NCBI RefSeq assembly: GCF_907164555.1
Contig: NZ_CAJQZC010000002.1
Span: forward strand, 1 to 64,000
Direction of reading: 5' to 3'
Source: Paraburkholderia saeva
GTDB lineage: Bacteria; Pseudomonadota; Gammaproteobacteria; Burkholderiales; Burkholderiaceae
Length of the DNA: 64,000 nucleotides
Shown here: positions 1-8,567 of the stretch, in pieces
Layout: every line of letters begins with the position of its first letter
Position numbering within the stretch: position 1 is the stretch's first letter
Position numbers and translations under genes: made by a program
Notes under the pieces: model-generated
Told to the model about the DNA's origin: nothing
Seen by the model: the letters and a program-made list of their open reading frames with translations, nothing else
Databases searched by the model: none

Positions 1-101
1 GACTCGCAGTCGCCCGCGAAACCCTTGCCTCTGGCTAACACTTCCCCTTGCCGGGTGTGTAGAGGACTTTCACCTCCCAGTGAGTGCGCCCTGCCGGGCG
101 C

Positions 102-136
102 ACAAAAAAAACAGCCCGACACAGGTCGGGCTGATT
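102..136 (-). terminator. Rho-independent terminator of the DUF2968 gene
   Basis: On the minus strand an 8-bp GC-rich stem (AGCCCGAC/GTCGGGCT, loop of four) is followed directly by a run of eight T. It lies about 30 bp past the stop of the DUF2968 gene. A second perfect 8-bp hairpin (GTGCGCCC/GGGCGCAC, 84-103) abuts it on the other side of the A/T run. Confidence 0.75.
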
Positions 137-163
137 CGTTTCAGGCGAACGAAATTCGCAACG

Positions 164-871
164 CTATCGCGCGCCGGGCAAGCCTGCTTCCGTCTGGCGT
201 TGCAACTGCTGCACCTGCCGCTGCAGTTCACGCAACTGCGCCTGCGCGCGGTCCTTCTCGGCGCGCAACGCAACTGCCTCTCCCTGCACCGCGCGCTGGT
301 GTTCGTTGACCTGTGCCTGCTGCGTCCGTGCAACGTCGAGGTCGGCCTGCAACCGCTTCGCGCGGTCTTCCGACAAGGCAATCACGCGATCGAGAAACGC
401 CTTTTGCGCCTGCAGTTCCGTTCGATGGATTTCGATGTCGGCGAGTTCCGCGGTCTGCTTCACGAAGCCCGCATAAATCGCTTCGGCACGCACGTCGTCC
501 TGCGACTTGATTACGCGCCAGAAGTGACGGTCCTGAAACAGCGCGATGTAAAACGTCATTTCCTGCGGATAGAAGAAGAGATTCGCGCCGTAGCTCCCGT
601 TGTACGTGGTGCGCAGTTCCACGAGCTTCGAATCGTGAATCATCTGCATCAGTTCAGCGACGTCGCCCTGCGCATCACCCGCGGCACTTGCGCCCGACGC
701 CACTTGCTGCGGCGACGGGCTCGCCTGCGGCGTCAGTGTGTTCATCGCGGGCCGCGTGCCGACAAGAGGCGCCGAGGAGTCGCTCTCCTGCGCCTGCGCC
801 GCCGCGCCGAGCAGCGACGCGCCCGCCATCGCGAGCAGCATTGCGCGCCGCAAACATAAGGAGTACTTCAT
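164..871 (-). CDS. DUF2968 family secreted protein
   Basis: This 235-residue protein starts at an ATG preceded by a GGAG ribosome-binding site; a longer frame upstream adds 12 unlikely residues. The N-terminus is a clear Sec signal peptide (KYSLCLRR, then a hydrophobic stretch ending AAAQAQ), so the mature protein should be periplasmic or surface-located. The middle holds the DUF2968-like region (Asp/Gln-rich, with [19 protein letters not shown]). The last 90 residues are Gln/Arg/Glu-rich and predicted coiled coil. The family is found in Burkholderia and relatives and has no defined function. It is a single gene ending in its own terminator. Confidence 0.8.
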   Translation of the reverse strand: MKYSLCLRRAMLLAMAGASLLGAAAQAQESDSSAPLVGTRPAMNTLTPQASPSPQQVASGASAAGDAQGDVAELMQMIHDSKLVELRTTYNGSYGANLFFYPQEMTFYIALFQDRHFWRVIKSQDDVRAEAIYAGFVKQTAELADIEIHRTELQAQKAFLDRVIALSEDRAKRLQADLDVARTQQAQVNEHQRAVQGEAVALRAEKDRAQAQLRELQRQVQQLQRQTEAGLPGAR

Positions 872-1085
872 CGTGCATGCTCCGTGCAGATCCTGAATAG
901 CCCGCAATTATCGCGCGGTTTGGCAGCGAAGCGAAGCGTTCTCAGCAACCCGCGCAGACTTTAAATCAAGATAGAAGTCTTCCGAAAGAACGCCCGAATC
1001 TTCGACCCAGACGGCCTGTCGCCACCCGTCGAAATGGATCGGCGCAAGAAGCGGCAGAGAGCCCGTGGACAGACACAAAAAAGCC

Positions 1086-1113
1086 ACAAAAAAACCGGCA
1101 CGCGGCCGGCTTT
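1086..1113 (-). terminator. Rho-independent terminator after the amidotransferase-like gene
   Basis: On the minus strand AGCCGGC-CGC-GTGCCGGT forms a GC-rich stem followed by seven T. It sits about 25 bp beyond the stop codon at 1139. Confidence 0.75.
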
Positions 1114-1138
1114 CCTGTTGCTGTCGAAAACGACGAGG

Positions 1139-2530
1139 CTAGAAGCGCGTCTCGCGCGCGACGCGTAAAAACGTATCGAGCAACGGTGTGCAGTCGAGCA
1201 GTTCCGGGCCACCCGCACGGTGAAACTCCGGATGCCACTGCACGCCCATCACGAACGGTGCACGACGATACCGCACCGCCTCGATAATGCCGTCCGATGC
1301 CGAAACCGCCTCGATGTTCAGGTCGCGGCCGAGCGTCTTCACGGCCTGATGGTGAATCGAATTGACGATCGCTTCGCGCCGCCCCGGAAACATGTTCGCG
1401 AGCGTCGAGCCGTCCGGGAAATGCACCGAGTGACGATGCTGGTCGTAATGCTCGCTCACGTGCACGCCGGCAGTCGGCACATCGGTGGCGATATCCTGGT
1501 AGAGCGTGCCGCCGAACGCGACGTTGATCAGCTGACATCCTCGGCAGACGCCCAGCACCGGCTTGCCCGATTCGACGAACTCGTGCAGCAATTCCAGTTC
1601 GTACATGTCGCGAACGCGGTCGCCGGGCCACTCGGGGCGCGTCGCGGCTTCCTCGTAAGACTGCGGCGAGACGTCCGCGCCGCCCTGCAACAACAGGCCG
1701 TCGAGGTGCTTCGCGTAGTCACGCAGGCGGATGTTGCTCGGATGCAGCATGCCCTGATGGCCGACCGTCGGAATCATGAAGACGATGACGTCGCGCGACA
1801 TCACCCAGTGCGCGATCGACTCTTCGAGGTACTGCAGCGTCTTGCCACGCAGGCCCTTCGCGCCCGGTTCCGGATGGAAGATCCGCGCCGACACGCCGAT
1901 GCGCAGCGTGCGCTGCGTGATGCGCTGGCCGGCGCGATCGAACAGCTGCCGGGCACGCGCGGCGATGATCCGTCCGAAGACCGACCACGCCGAGTCGCTC
2001 TGCTTCAGATAGCGCGGGGCCGAAGGCGGCACCGCGCTGGCCGGCGGCGGGTTGAACGTGGAGAAGTCGGGCTGCGACGTGAAGCCCGGTGGCGGTGAAC
2101 CCGGTGTGGCTGCCGCCCCAGTCGCAGCGCCGGCGGTCCCTGGGGACCCCGTCGCCTGCGCGGAGGAGGACGCCGGCGCTCCCGTTCGCGACTTGTGATC
2201 GCGCTCGTGGACCGCGGCCTCCTGCTTCGCCATCGACTGGGCGGCCGAAGCGCGGGCTTCGGCCGCGTCGATCTGTTGCTGGGTTTTCGGTGTCGCGGCA
2301 GGCGTCACGGTCGACGCGCTCTGCGGGTCGTCCGTCGAAGCACGGGCGGCTGCCTCGGGTGCGGCCGCTGGCGCCGTGGGCAATGCAGCCGATCCGGCCG
2401 CCGACGCGGACCGCGCATCGGGATCGGGCGACGATGTGCCGGGTAAATCAGTGGAAGAAGGTGTAGCGCCGGGTGTACCCGCCGAAGCGTCCGCGGGTGT
2501 TCCTGGATTGGTTGGTTTGTTTTCGCTCAT
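1139..2530 (-). CDS. Gamma-glutamyl-gamma-aminobutyrate hydrolase family protein (peptidase C26) with long disordered N-terminus
   Basis: The protein is 463 residues from the ATG at 2530; upstream ATGs in the frame run into the neighbouring antiporter gene. Residues 1-180 are low complexity, rich in Ala, Pro, Ser, Thr and Gly. The catalytic domain starts near 208 (TLRIGVSARIFHP). It has the amidotransferase nucleophile elbow GVCRGCQ, with Cys about 329, and the catalytic His in MGVQWHPEF near 430. The domain belongs to the class I glutamine amidotransferase-like hydrolases, which include PuuD of putrescine catabolism. No other putrescine gene is visible, so the substrate is not established. 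The N-terminal extension is unusual: typical members are about 250 residues. Confidence 0.85.
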   Translation of the reverse strand: MSENKPTNPGTPADASAGTPGATPSSTDLPGTSSPDPDARSASAAGSAALPTAPAAAPEAAARASTDDPQSASTVTPAATPKTQQQIDAAEARASAAQSMAKQEAAVHERDHKSRTGAPASSSAQATGSPGTAGAATGAAATPGSPPPGFTSQPDFSTFNPPPASAVPPSAPRYLKQSDSAWSVFGRIIAARARQLFDRAGQRITQRTLRIGVSARIFHPEPGAKGLRGKTLQYLEESIAHWVMSRDVIVFMIPTVGHQGMLHPSNIRLRDYAKHLDGLLLQGGADVSPQSYEEAATRPEWPGDRVRDMYELELLHEFVESGKPVLGVCRGCQLINVAFGGTLYQDIATDVPTAGVHVSEHYDQHRHSVHFPDGSTLANMFPGRREAIVNSIHHQAVKTLGRDLNIEAVSASDGIIEAVRYRRAPFVMGVQWHPEFHRAGGPELLDCTPLLDTFLRVARETRF

Positions 2531-2660
2531 GACTGTGGGGCAGGCGCGCCGTGCACGCGAACGAATGGGACACGCCTTGATTATCCGCCAGCGCGCCATC
2601 AGCGGCAAACCAGCAAACAATTGCTCACATTGTTGCGGCTTGTTGCGCGAAGCCCGGCGC

Positions 2661-4418
2661 TCAGGGATCGGGTTGCTCGTCGAAGCTTTCGCGCAGCGCG
2701 ATCTGCATCGCGGCGTGGATCCGCACACACCATCGCCACAATAGCGCCACGAGCAGCGCGGCGCAGACCAGCACCGCGATGAGCAGACCCGTCGGCGGCA
2801 GGATCGCGCCCGAAAGCGCCGCGACCAGCAGGAACACGCCGATCATCGAGACAACCGGCACGAGGTCCGAGATCGCGTAACGAATTGCGCGCGTGAAGCG
2901 CCCCGCCTTCGCGGGCTGCACGCTGATCTCGGCCAGCAACAGCGCGAGCGATTTCGTCTTCCGGTACACGGCGACGAGAAACGGCATCGAGACGAGCAAC
3001 GCCGCACTCCACAGCACGACGCGCTGGGCCGGCTCGGCGGCAATCCAGCGCGCGATCCAGTGGCTTCCGTACGACGAACCGTAAGACGCCGCGAGGAAGA
3101 TGGCCGCGACGAGCGCGAGGTTCACGGCGATCTGCACGACGATGCGCCGCGTGATGCTGAAGACCGTCGGGCCGCCCGTCGCCGGCCCCAGACTGCCGAG
3201 CCACTGGGCGTACATGCCGAACACGTTGGTGAGGGTCTCTGGCATCGCGTGGGCGAGACGGCGCGTCAGCGGGTCGGCGGCGCGGATCAGATACGGCGTG
3301 AAGAGCGTCGTGAGCGCCGACACGGCCACCGCGATCGGATAGAGAAACGCGCTCGTCACCTTCAGCGTCAGCCCGAGCGACGCGATGATGAACGAGAACT
3401 CGCCGATCTGAGAAACGGTCATGCCGACGCGCATCGCCGTGCGGCCATCCTTGCCCGCCAGAAAGGTGCCGAGCCCGCACGACGCGATCTTGCCGACGAT
3501 CACGGCCACCGTGATCACCGCGATCGGCCAGGCGTAGTCAAGCAGCACGGCCGGGTTCAGCATCAGCCCGATCGTCACGAAGAAGATCGCCGAGAACGCG
3601 TCGCGCAATGGCGCGATCAGATGCTCGATACGGTGCAGATGACGCGACTCGGCCATGATCGCGCCGATCAGGAACGCGCCGAGCGCGATGCTGTAGTCGA
3701 GCTTCACGACGAGCAGGCAAAAGCCGAAGCAGAAGCCAAGCACCGACACGAGCAGCATCTCGTCGCTTTTCGAGCGCGCGACGTAGTTGAGCGCGCGCGG
3801 CACGAGCAGAATCCCGACCACGAGCGAAACCGTCATGAAGAGCAGCAGCTTGCCGAGCGTCACGAACGCGATACCCGCGCTCAGCTCGCCCGTCTGCGCA
3901 ATGCCGGAGAGCAGCACCAGCATGGCGATCGCGAGAATATCCTCGACGATCAGGATGCCGAATACGAGTTGCGCGAAGCTTTCGCGTTTCAGGTTCAGTT
4001 CGGAGAGCGCTTTGACGATGATCGTCGTCGACGAAATGGCGAGGATCGCGCCGAGAAACAGCGAGTCCATCCGGCTCCAGCCGAACGCGCTGCCGATCTC
4101 GTAGCCGAGCCACAGCATCAGCACGATCTCGGACAGCGCCGCGACGATCGCCGTCGCGCCGACGCGAAACAGCTTGCGCAGACTGAACTCGAGACCCAGC
4201 GAAAACATCAGGAAGACGACGCCAAGCTCGCCGAGCGTCTGGATGGTCTGCTCGTCGTGGATCAACTGGAACGGCGGCGTGTACGGCCCGATGATCACGC
4301 CCGCCACGATGTAACCCAGCACCACCGGCTGTTTCAGGCGATGGAACAACACCGTGACGACGCCCGCGATCGCCATCACCACCGCCAGATCCTGAATAAA
4401 GCCGATACCGTGGTGCAT
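2661..4418 (-). CDS. Monovalent cation:proton antiporter-2 (CPA2, Kef-type) family protein
   Basis: This is a 585-residue integral membrane protein. The first 390 residues are the Na+/H+ exchanger fold, with the family stretches VVLGYIVAGVIIGPYTPP near the start and GVVFLMFSLGLEFSLRKL near residue 90. It should exchange K+ or Na+ for H+ across the inner membrane. The C-terminal third carries more hydrophobic segments (near 435, 465 and 515-555) and no recognisable TrkA-N/RCK nucleotide domain, unlike KefB and KefC. The gene stands alone, facing away from the amidase gene. Confidence 0.88.
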   Translation of the reverse strand: MHHGIGFIQDLAVVMAIAGVVTVLFHRLKQPVVLGYIVAGVIIGPYTPPFQLIHDEQTIQTLGELGVVFLMFSLGLEFSLRKLFRVGATAIVAALSEIVLMLWLGYEIGSAFGWSRMDSLFLGAILAISSTTIIVKALSELNLKRESFAQLVFGILIVEDILAIAMLVLLSGIAQTGELSAGIAFVTLGKLLLFMTVSLVVGILLVPRALNYVARSKSDEMLLVSVLGFCFGFCLLVVKLDYSIALGAFLIGAIMAESRHLHRIEHLIAPLRDAFSAIFFVTIGLMLNPAVLLDYAWPIAVITVAVIVGKIASCGLGTFLAGKDGRTAMRVGMTVSQIGEFSFIIASLGLTLKVTSAFLYPIAVAVSALTTLFTPYLIRAADPLTRRLAHAMPETLTNVFGMYAQWLGSLGPATGGPTVFSITRRIVVQIAVNLALVAAIFLAASYGSSYGSHWIARWIAAEPAQRVVLWSAALLVSMPFLVAVYRKTKSLALLLAEISVQPAKAGRFTRAIRYAISDLVPVVSMIGVFLLVAALSGAILPPTGLLIAVLVCAALLVALLWRWCVRIHAAMQIALRESFDEQPDP

Positions 4419-4640
4419 GCGTCCGAATCCTTACAAACAGTAAAAAACGCATGGTAACCCAGCCGGGCGAGAAGTCGCCTGCGTGCCGATCTACAATGCG
4501 AACGATATCGCCTGACGGTTTCACCGACGCGCGTCGCGCGGTGTTCCAGCAGCCGGCCGATGCAGTCGCCGGTAGCGGCACACCGCCCCGTTGTGCCCTG
4601 TGAAACTGCGCATCGCATCATCTTACGGACACGAACCGCC

Positions 4641-6017
4641 ATGGCTACCGAATTTACGCCCTTCCCGCCGCTTGCCCAGCTCGCGGCCGATCTGGCCGCT
4701 GGCCGCACGACAAGCCGGCAACTGGTTGAAACCGCGCTGGGCCGGATTGCCGATCCATCCGGCCAGGGCGCGGTCGCTTTCATGCATGTCGACGCAGACA
4801 GCGCGCGCGCCGCCGCCGACGCCCACGACCGCCTGCGCGCCGCCGGGACCGTGCTCTCGCCGCTCGCCGGCATTCCGGTTTCAGTGAAGGACCTGTTCGA
4901 TATCGAAGGTCAGGTGACGCGCGCCGGCTCGCTCGCGCTGGCCGGCGCCGCGCCCGCCACCGCCGATGCGCTCGTCGTTGCGCGGCTCAAGCGTGCGGGC
5001 GCGGTGATCGTCGGGCGTACCAACATGAGCGAGTTTGCGTTCTCCGGGCTCGGGCTCAATCCGCACTACGGCCATCCGTTGTCGCCGTGGCGGCGCAACG
5101 TGAAAGGCGACGAGCGGATCTCGGGCGGCTCGTCGTCGGGCGCGGGCGTGTCGGTCGCGGACGGCATGGCGGCTGTCGCGCTCGGCACCGACACCGGCGG
5201 CTCGATCCGCATTCCGGCTGCGTTGTGCGGCCTGACCGGCTTCAAGCCGACGGCCGGACGCATCCCCAAACAGGGCGGCGTGCCCCTTTCGATGACGCTC
5301 GATTCGTTCGGCCCGATCGGCGTAACGGTAGCGTGCTGCGCGCTCGTCGACCGGATGCTGGCCGGGCTCGAGCCGCGCATTCCGGCCGCGCGGCCGCTCG
5401 AAGGCGTGCGGCTCGGCGTGCTCACCCATTTCGTGACTGACGATGTGGAGCCGGCGGTCGCCGAAGCCATCGATACGGCCCTCAAGCATCTCGAAGCCGC
5501 CGGCGCGATCGTGAGCGAAGTGCGCTTTGCACCGCTCGACCGGCTGCCGGCCATCAACCGCTTCGGCTTTGCGCCGATTGAAGCGTACGCGTGGCACCGT
5601 CCGCTGCTGGAAAAACACAGCGACGAATATGACCCGCGCGTGCGGGTGCGCATCCTGAAGGGCCAGCCCGCGAGCGCCGCCGACTACCTCGACCTCGTCG
5701 CCGAACGCAACGCGATGCTCGAGGCAGCGCGGGCGCTCTGGCAGCGCTTCGACGCGATTGTCGCGCCGACCGTGCCGGTCGTGCCACCGCGCCTCGCCGG
5801 GCTCGTCGATGACGACGAGGCGTTCGGCCGCACGAATGCCCTGATCCTGCGCAATCCGAGCGCATTCAATTTCCTCGACGCCTGCGCGCTGTCGCTGCCC
5901 TGTCACGCGCGCGGCAGCGCGCCCGTGGGCCTGATGCTGGCCGGCGAGCCTTATGGGGACGACGCGCTGCTCGCCATCGGCCGCGCCGTGGAAGCCGTCC
6001 TGAACACTATCCGATAG
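4641..6017 (+). CDS. Amidase (amidase signature family)
   Basis: The protein is 458 residues from the ATG at 4641 (MATEFTPFPPL). The amidase signature Ser-cisSer-Lys triad is present: Lys in PVSVKDLFDIEG near residue 83 and the Gly/Ser-rich ISGGSSSGAG, followed by GTDTGGSIRIPAALCG. Such enzymes hydrolyse carboxamides; the family includes GatA, but this gene has no gatC or gatB neighbour and is more likely a free-standing amidase. The substrate cannot be read from the sequence. It is followed 77 bp later by dsbB. Confidence 0.88.
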   Translation: MATEFTPFPPLAQLAADLAAGRTTSRQLVETALGRIADPSGQGAVAFMHVDADSARAAADAHDRLRAAGTVLSPLAGIPVSVKDLFDIEGQVTRAGSLALAGAAPATADALVVARLKRAGAVIVGRTNMSEFAFSGLGLNPHYGHPLSPWRRNVKGDERISGGSSSGAGVSVADGMAAVALGTDTGGSIRIPAALCGLTGFKPTAGRIPKQGGVPLSMTLDSFGPIGVTVACCALVDRMLAGLEPRIPAARPLEGVRLGVLTHFVTDDVEPAVAEAIDTALKHLEAAGAIVSEVRFAPLDRLPAINRFGFAPIEAYAWHRPLLEKHSDEYDPRVRVRILKGQPASAADYLDLVAERNAMLEAARALWQRFDAIVAPTVPVVPPRLAGLVDDDEAFGRTNALILRNPSAFNFLDACALSLPCHARGSAPVGLMLAGEPYGDDALLAIGRAVEAVLNTIR

Positions 6018-6094
6018 GCCAGCAGCGATACGGGTGATGTTCGCGCTAGAATCGCGGTCACACTCACGCTACTTCGGCCCCTATTTATACCAAA

Positions 6095-6619
6095 ATGGCT
6101 CTAAACCACCTCATGCATCATCGGGATCCCGTGCTGCGCAGCGAGCGCACATGGCTCGTCCTGCTCGGTCTCATCTGCGTCGCGCTGGTTGCCGGCGCGC
6201 TCTATCTCCAGTATGTGAAGCACGAAGATCCGTGTCCGCTGTGCATCATCCAGCGCTACTTCTTCCTGCTGGTCGCGATTTTCGCGTTCCTCGGCGCGCG
6301 TTTCGACCGTTGGCGCGGCGTGCGGCTGCTCGAAGTGCTGGCCGCACTCTCGGCGCTCGCCGGCATCGTCACGGCGGCACGGCATGTCTATGTGCAGGCG
6401 CACCCGGGTTTCAGCTGCGGTTTCGATGCACTGCAACCGGTTGTCGACAGCCTGCCTCCCGCGCACTGGCTGCCGTCCGTCTTCAAGGTCGCCGGTCTGT
6501 GCGAAACGCCGTATCCGCCGATCTTCGGGCTTTCGCTGCCCACCTGGTCGCTGATCGCCTTCGTGATCGCGTTCGTGCTGCTCACGCTGAGCCTCGTGCG
6601 CAACCGTCACCGCCACTGA
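6095..6619 (+). CDS. dsbB: Disulfide bond formation protein B (DsbB)
   Basis: DsbB is the inner-membrane quinone reductase that reoxidises periplasmic DsbA. The 174-residue product has four hydrophobic segments and both functional cysteine pairs: CPLC at residues 47-50, and Cys108 with Cys136 in the second periplasmic loop ([18 protein letters not shown]). The length is normal for the family. DsbA is not in the window. Confidence 0.95.
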   Translation: MALNHLMHHRDPVLRSERTWLVLLGLICVALVAGALYLQYVKHEDPCPLCIIQRYFFLLVAIFAFLGARFDRWRGVRLLEVLAALSALAGIVTAARHVYVQAHPGFSCGFDALQPVVDSLPPAHWLPSVFKVAGLCETPYPPIFGLSLPTWSLIAFVIAFVLLTLSLVRNRHRH

Positions 6620-6974
6620 CGCCGCACGGCACGCTTTGCGCACATCGCGCGCAGGCCGCGCCCCACCGCGGGCCGCCTGCGCGTAAACACCTGGTTGCCT
6701 CCGGCGCCCCTGTTTCCGCCTTCGCGGCACGCCCCAAACCGGCGCCCCGGCCGCTCTCCCCCGCCCCGCCTTGTTCCGCGACCTTTGCCGCGCGACGCAA
6801 CTTGTCCGCACAATACGAATCGTATGGAAGGCATGACTGCAGGCTGATAGCCCGCATCATCGGACGGGAATACTTTCCTGTGCGCGACGGTGCTATCTTC
6901 GGTCATGGATGGCGATCTACGTGCGCGAGGCCGGCTATGGCTCGACCCCATGCGTAACGCGCGCCCGGTCCGCA
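6620..6974 (+). other. Intergenic region upstream of xdhA
   Basis: About 350 bp with no convincing gene. A short perfect inverted repeat, ATACGA-A-TCGTAT, lies at 6813-6825, roughly 150 bp before the xdhA start, and could be an operator for a regulator of purine catabolism. The rest is GC-rich and unremarkable. Confidence 0.35.
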
Positions 6975-8567
6975 ATGTCTTCTGGATTCGCCATGACAAC
7001 GCAAACCATCCGTTTCTTCTATCGTGGGTCCGTCCGTGAAGTGCGCGACGTGCCCGCGTCGCGCACTGTGCTTCAGCACCTGCGCGAGGATCTCCATTGC
7101 ACAGGCACCAAGGAAGGCTGCGCGGAAGGCGACTGCGGCGCGTGTACCGTCGTCGTCGGCGAATGCGATACGCACGGCGCGCTCACGCTGAAAGCGGTCA
7201 ATGCCTGCATCCAGTTCCTGCCGACGCTCGACGGCCGCGCGCTCTTCACGGTCGAAGACCTGCGCGATGCCGAAGGCGCGCTGCATCCTGTCCAGCAGGC
7301 GATGATCGACTGTCACGGCTCACAGTGTGGTTTTTGCACGCCAGGCTTCGTGATGTCGATGTGGGCGCTGTACGAGAACCAGCCCGCCAGCGCCGGCCTG
7401 CCCTCGCGCGATGAAATCAACACCGCGCTGTCCGGCAACCTGTGCCGCTGCACCGGCTATCGGCCGATAGTCGAAGCCGCCCAGAAGATGTTCGACTATC
7501 AGCACTATCCGCGCGTGCCGCTCGAGCGCGCGCCCATCGCCGAAACGTTGCGCACGCTCCAGCGCAGCGACACCTTCGAATACGCCGCGCCCGATGCGCG
7601 AGGCGCTTCGTTCGGTTCACCGGTGTTTTATGCACCCGTCACCGTCGAAGCGTTCGCCGCGCTGCGCGCCCAGCATCCGCACGCGCGCATTCTCGCCGGC
7701 AGCACCGATGTCGGCCTGTGGGTGACGAAGCAGTTTCGCGATCTGGGCAATGTGCTGTACATCGGCAACGTCGCCGGACTGAAGACCATCGAGCGTGATG
7801 CGCAGACGCTCACCCTCGGCGCGGCGGCTTCGCTGGAAGAAGCGTACGCGGCCCTCGCCGTCGACTATCCCGAACTCGCGGAACTCTGGACGCGCTTTGC
7901 TTCGCTGCCGATCCGCAACGCCGGCACGCTAGGCGGCAACGTTGCGAATGGCTCGCCGATCGGCGATTCGATGCCGGCGCTGATCGCACTCGGCGCGGAA
8001 GTCGTGTTGCGGCACGGGGGCGCCACGCGCACGCTGCCGCTCGATGCGTTTTACCTCGGCTATCAGAAAAGCGCGCTGCAGCCCGGCGAATTCGTCGCGG
8101 CGATTCGCGTGCCGCGTCCCGCGCCCAACCTGCGCTTTCGCACCTACAAGGTCTCGAAGCGGTACGATCAGGACATCTCGGCCGTGTGCGCGGCGTTTGC
8201 GTTGCGAATCGGCGAAGGCGGCACGATCTCGGAAGCCCGCGTTGCGTTCGGCGGGATGGCGGCGACACCGCAGCGCGCCGCGCACGCCGAAGCCGCACTG
8301 ACCGGTGCGGCGTGGGACGAAGCCTGCGCCCGCAATGCGATGGACGCGATCACTGCCGACTATCAGCCGCTGACCGACATGCGCGCATCGAGCGCTTACC
8401 GGCTGAAGGTCGCCCGCAACCTGCTGTGGCGCTTTCATCTGGAAACGCGCGACGCCGCGCCGCTCGCGCTGTCCGACGTGAACGCCTTCGCGTTCGAGGC
8501 GGACGAACCTGGCGAAGCTGTCGAACCTGGTAAAGCAGTCGCCGATGCTGCAAGGGAGCCGTCGTGA
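6975..8567 (+). CDS. xdhA: Xanthine dehydrogenase small subunit (2Fe-2S and FAD)
   Basis: This subunit passes electrons from the molybdenum site through two [2Fe-2S] clusters to FAD and NAD+. The plant-type ferredoxin domain has the cluster cysteines in [20 protein letters not shown]. The second cluster domain has CGFCTPGF and [11 protein letters not shown]. The FAD-binding domain follows ([39 protein letters not shown]). The start is either the ATG at 6975 or the one at 6993 ([12 protein letters not shown]); upstream ATGs are less likely. It overlaps xdhB by 1-4 bp, so the two subunits are translationally coupled. Confidence 0.95.
   Translation: MSSGFAMTTQTIRFFYRGSVREVRDVPASRTVLQHLREDLHCTGTKEGCAEGDCGACTVVVGECDTHGALTLKAVNACIQFLPTLDGRALFTVEDLRDAEGALHPVQQAMIDCHGSQCGFCTPGFVMSMWALYENQPASAGLPSRDEINTALSGNLCRCTGYRPIVEAAQKMFDYQHYPRVPLERAPIAETLRTLQRSDTFEYAAPDARGASFGSPVFYAPVTVEAFAALRAQHPHARILAGSTDVGLWVTKQFRDLGNVLYIGNVAGLKTIERDAQTLTLGAAASLEEAYAALAVDYPELAELWTRFASLPIRNAGTLGGNVANGSPIGDSMPALIALGAEVVLRHGGATRTLPLDAFYLGYQKSALQPGEFVAAIRVPRPAPNLRFRTYKVSKRYDQDISAVCAAFALRIGEGGTISEARVAFGGMAATPQRAAHAEAALTGAAWDEACARNAMDAITADYQPLTDMRASSAYRLKVARNLLWRFHLETRDAAPLALSDVNAFAFEADEPGEAVEPGKAVADAAREPS

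Noticed and set aside
1-83. Possible coding end or element at the window start
   Set aside because: Only a short stretch is visible and it matches nothing I can name with confidence.
3060-4457. A 465-codon plus-strand frame opposite the antiporter
   Set aside because: Arg/His/Asp-rich shadow of the real minus-strand membrane protein.
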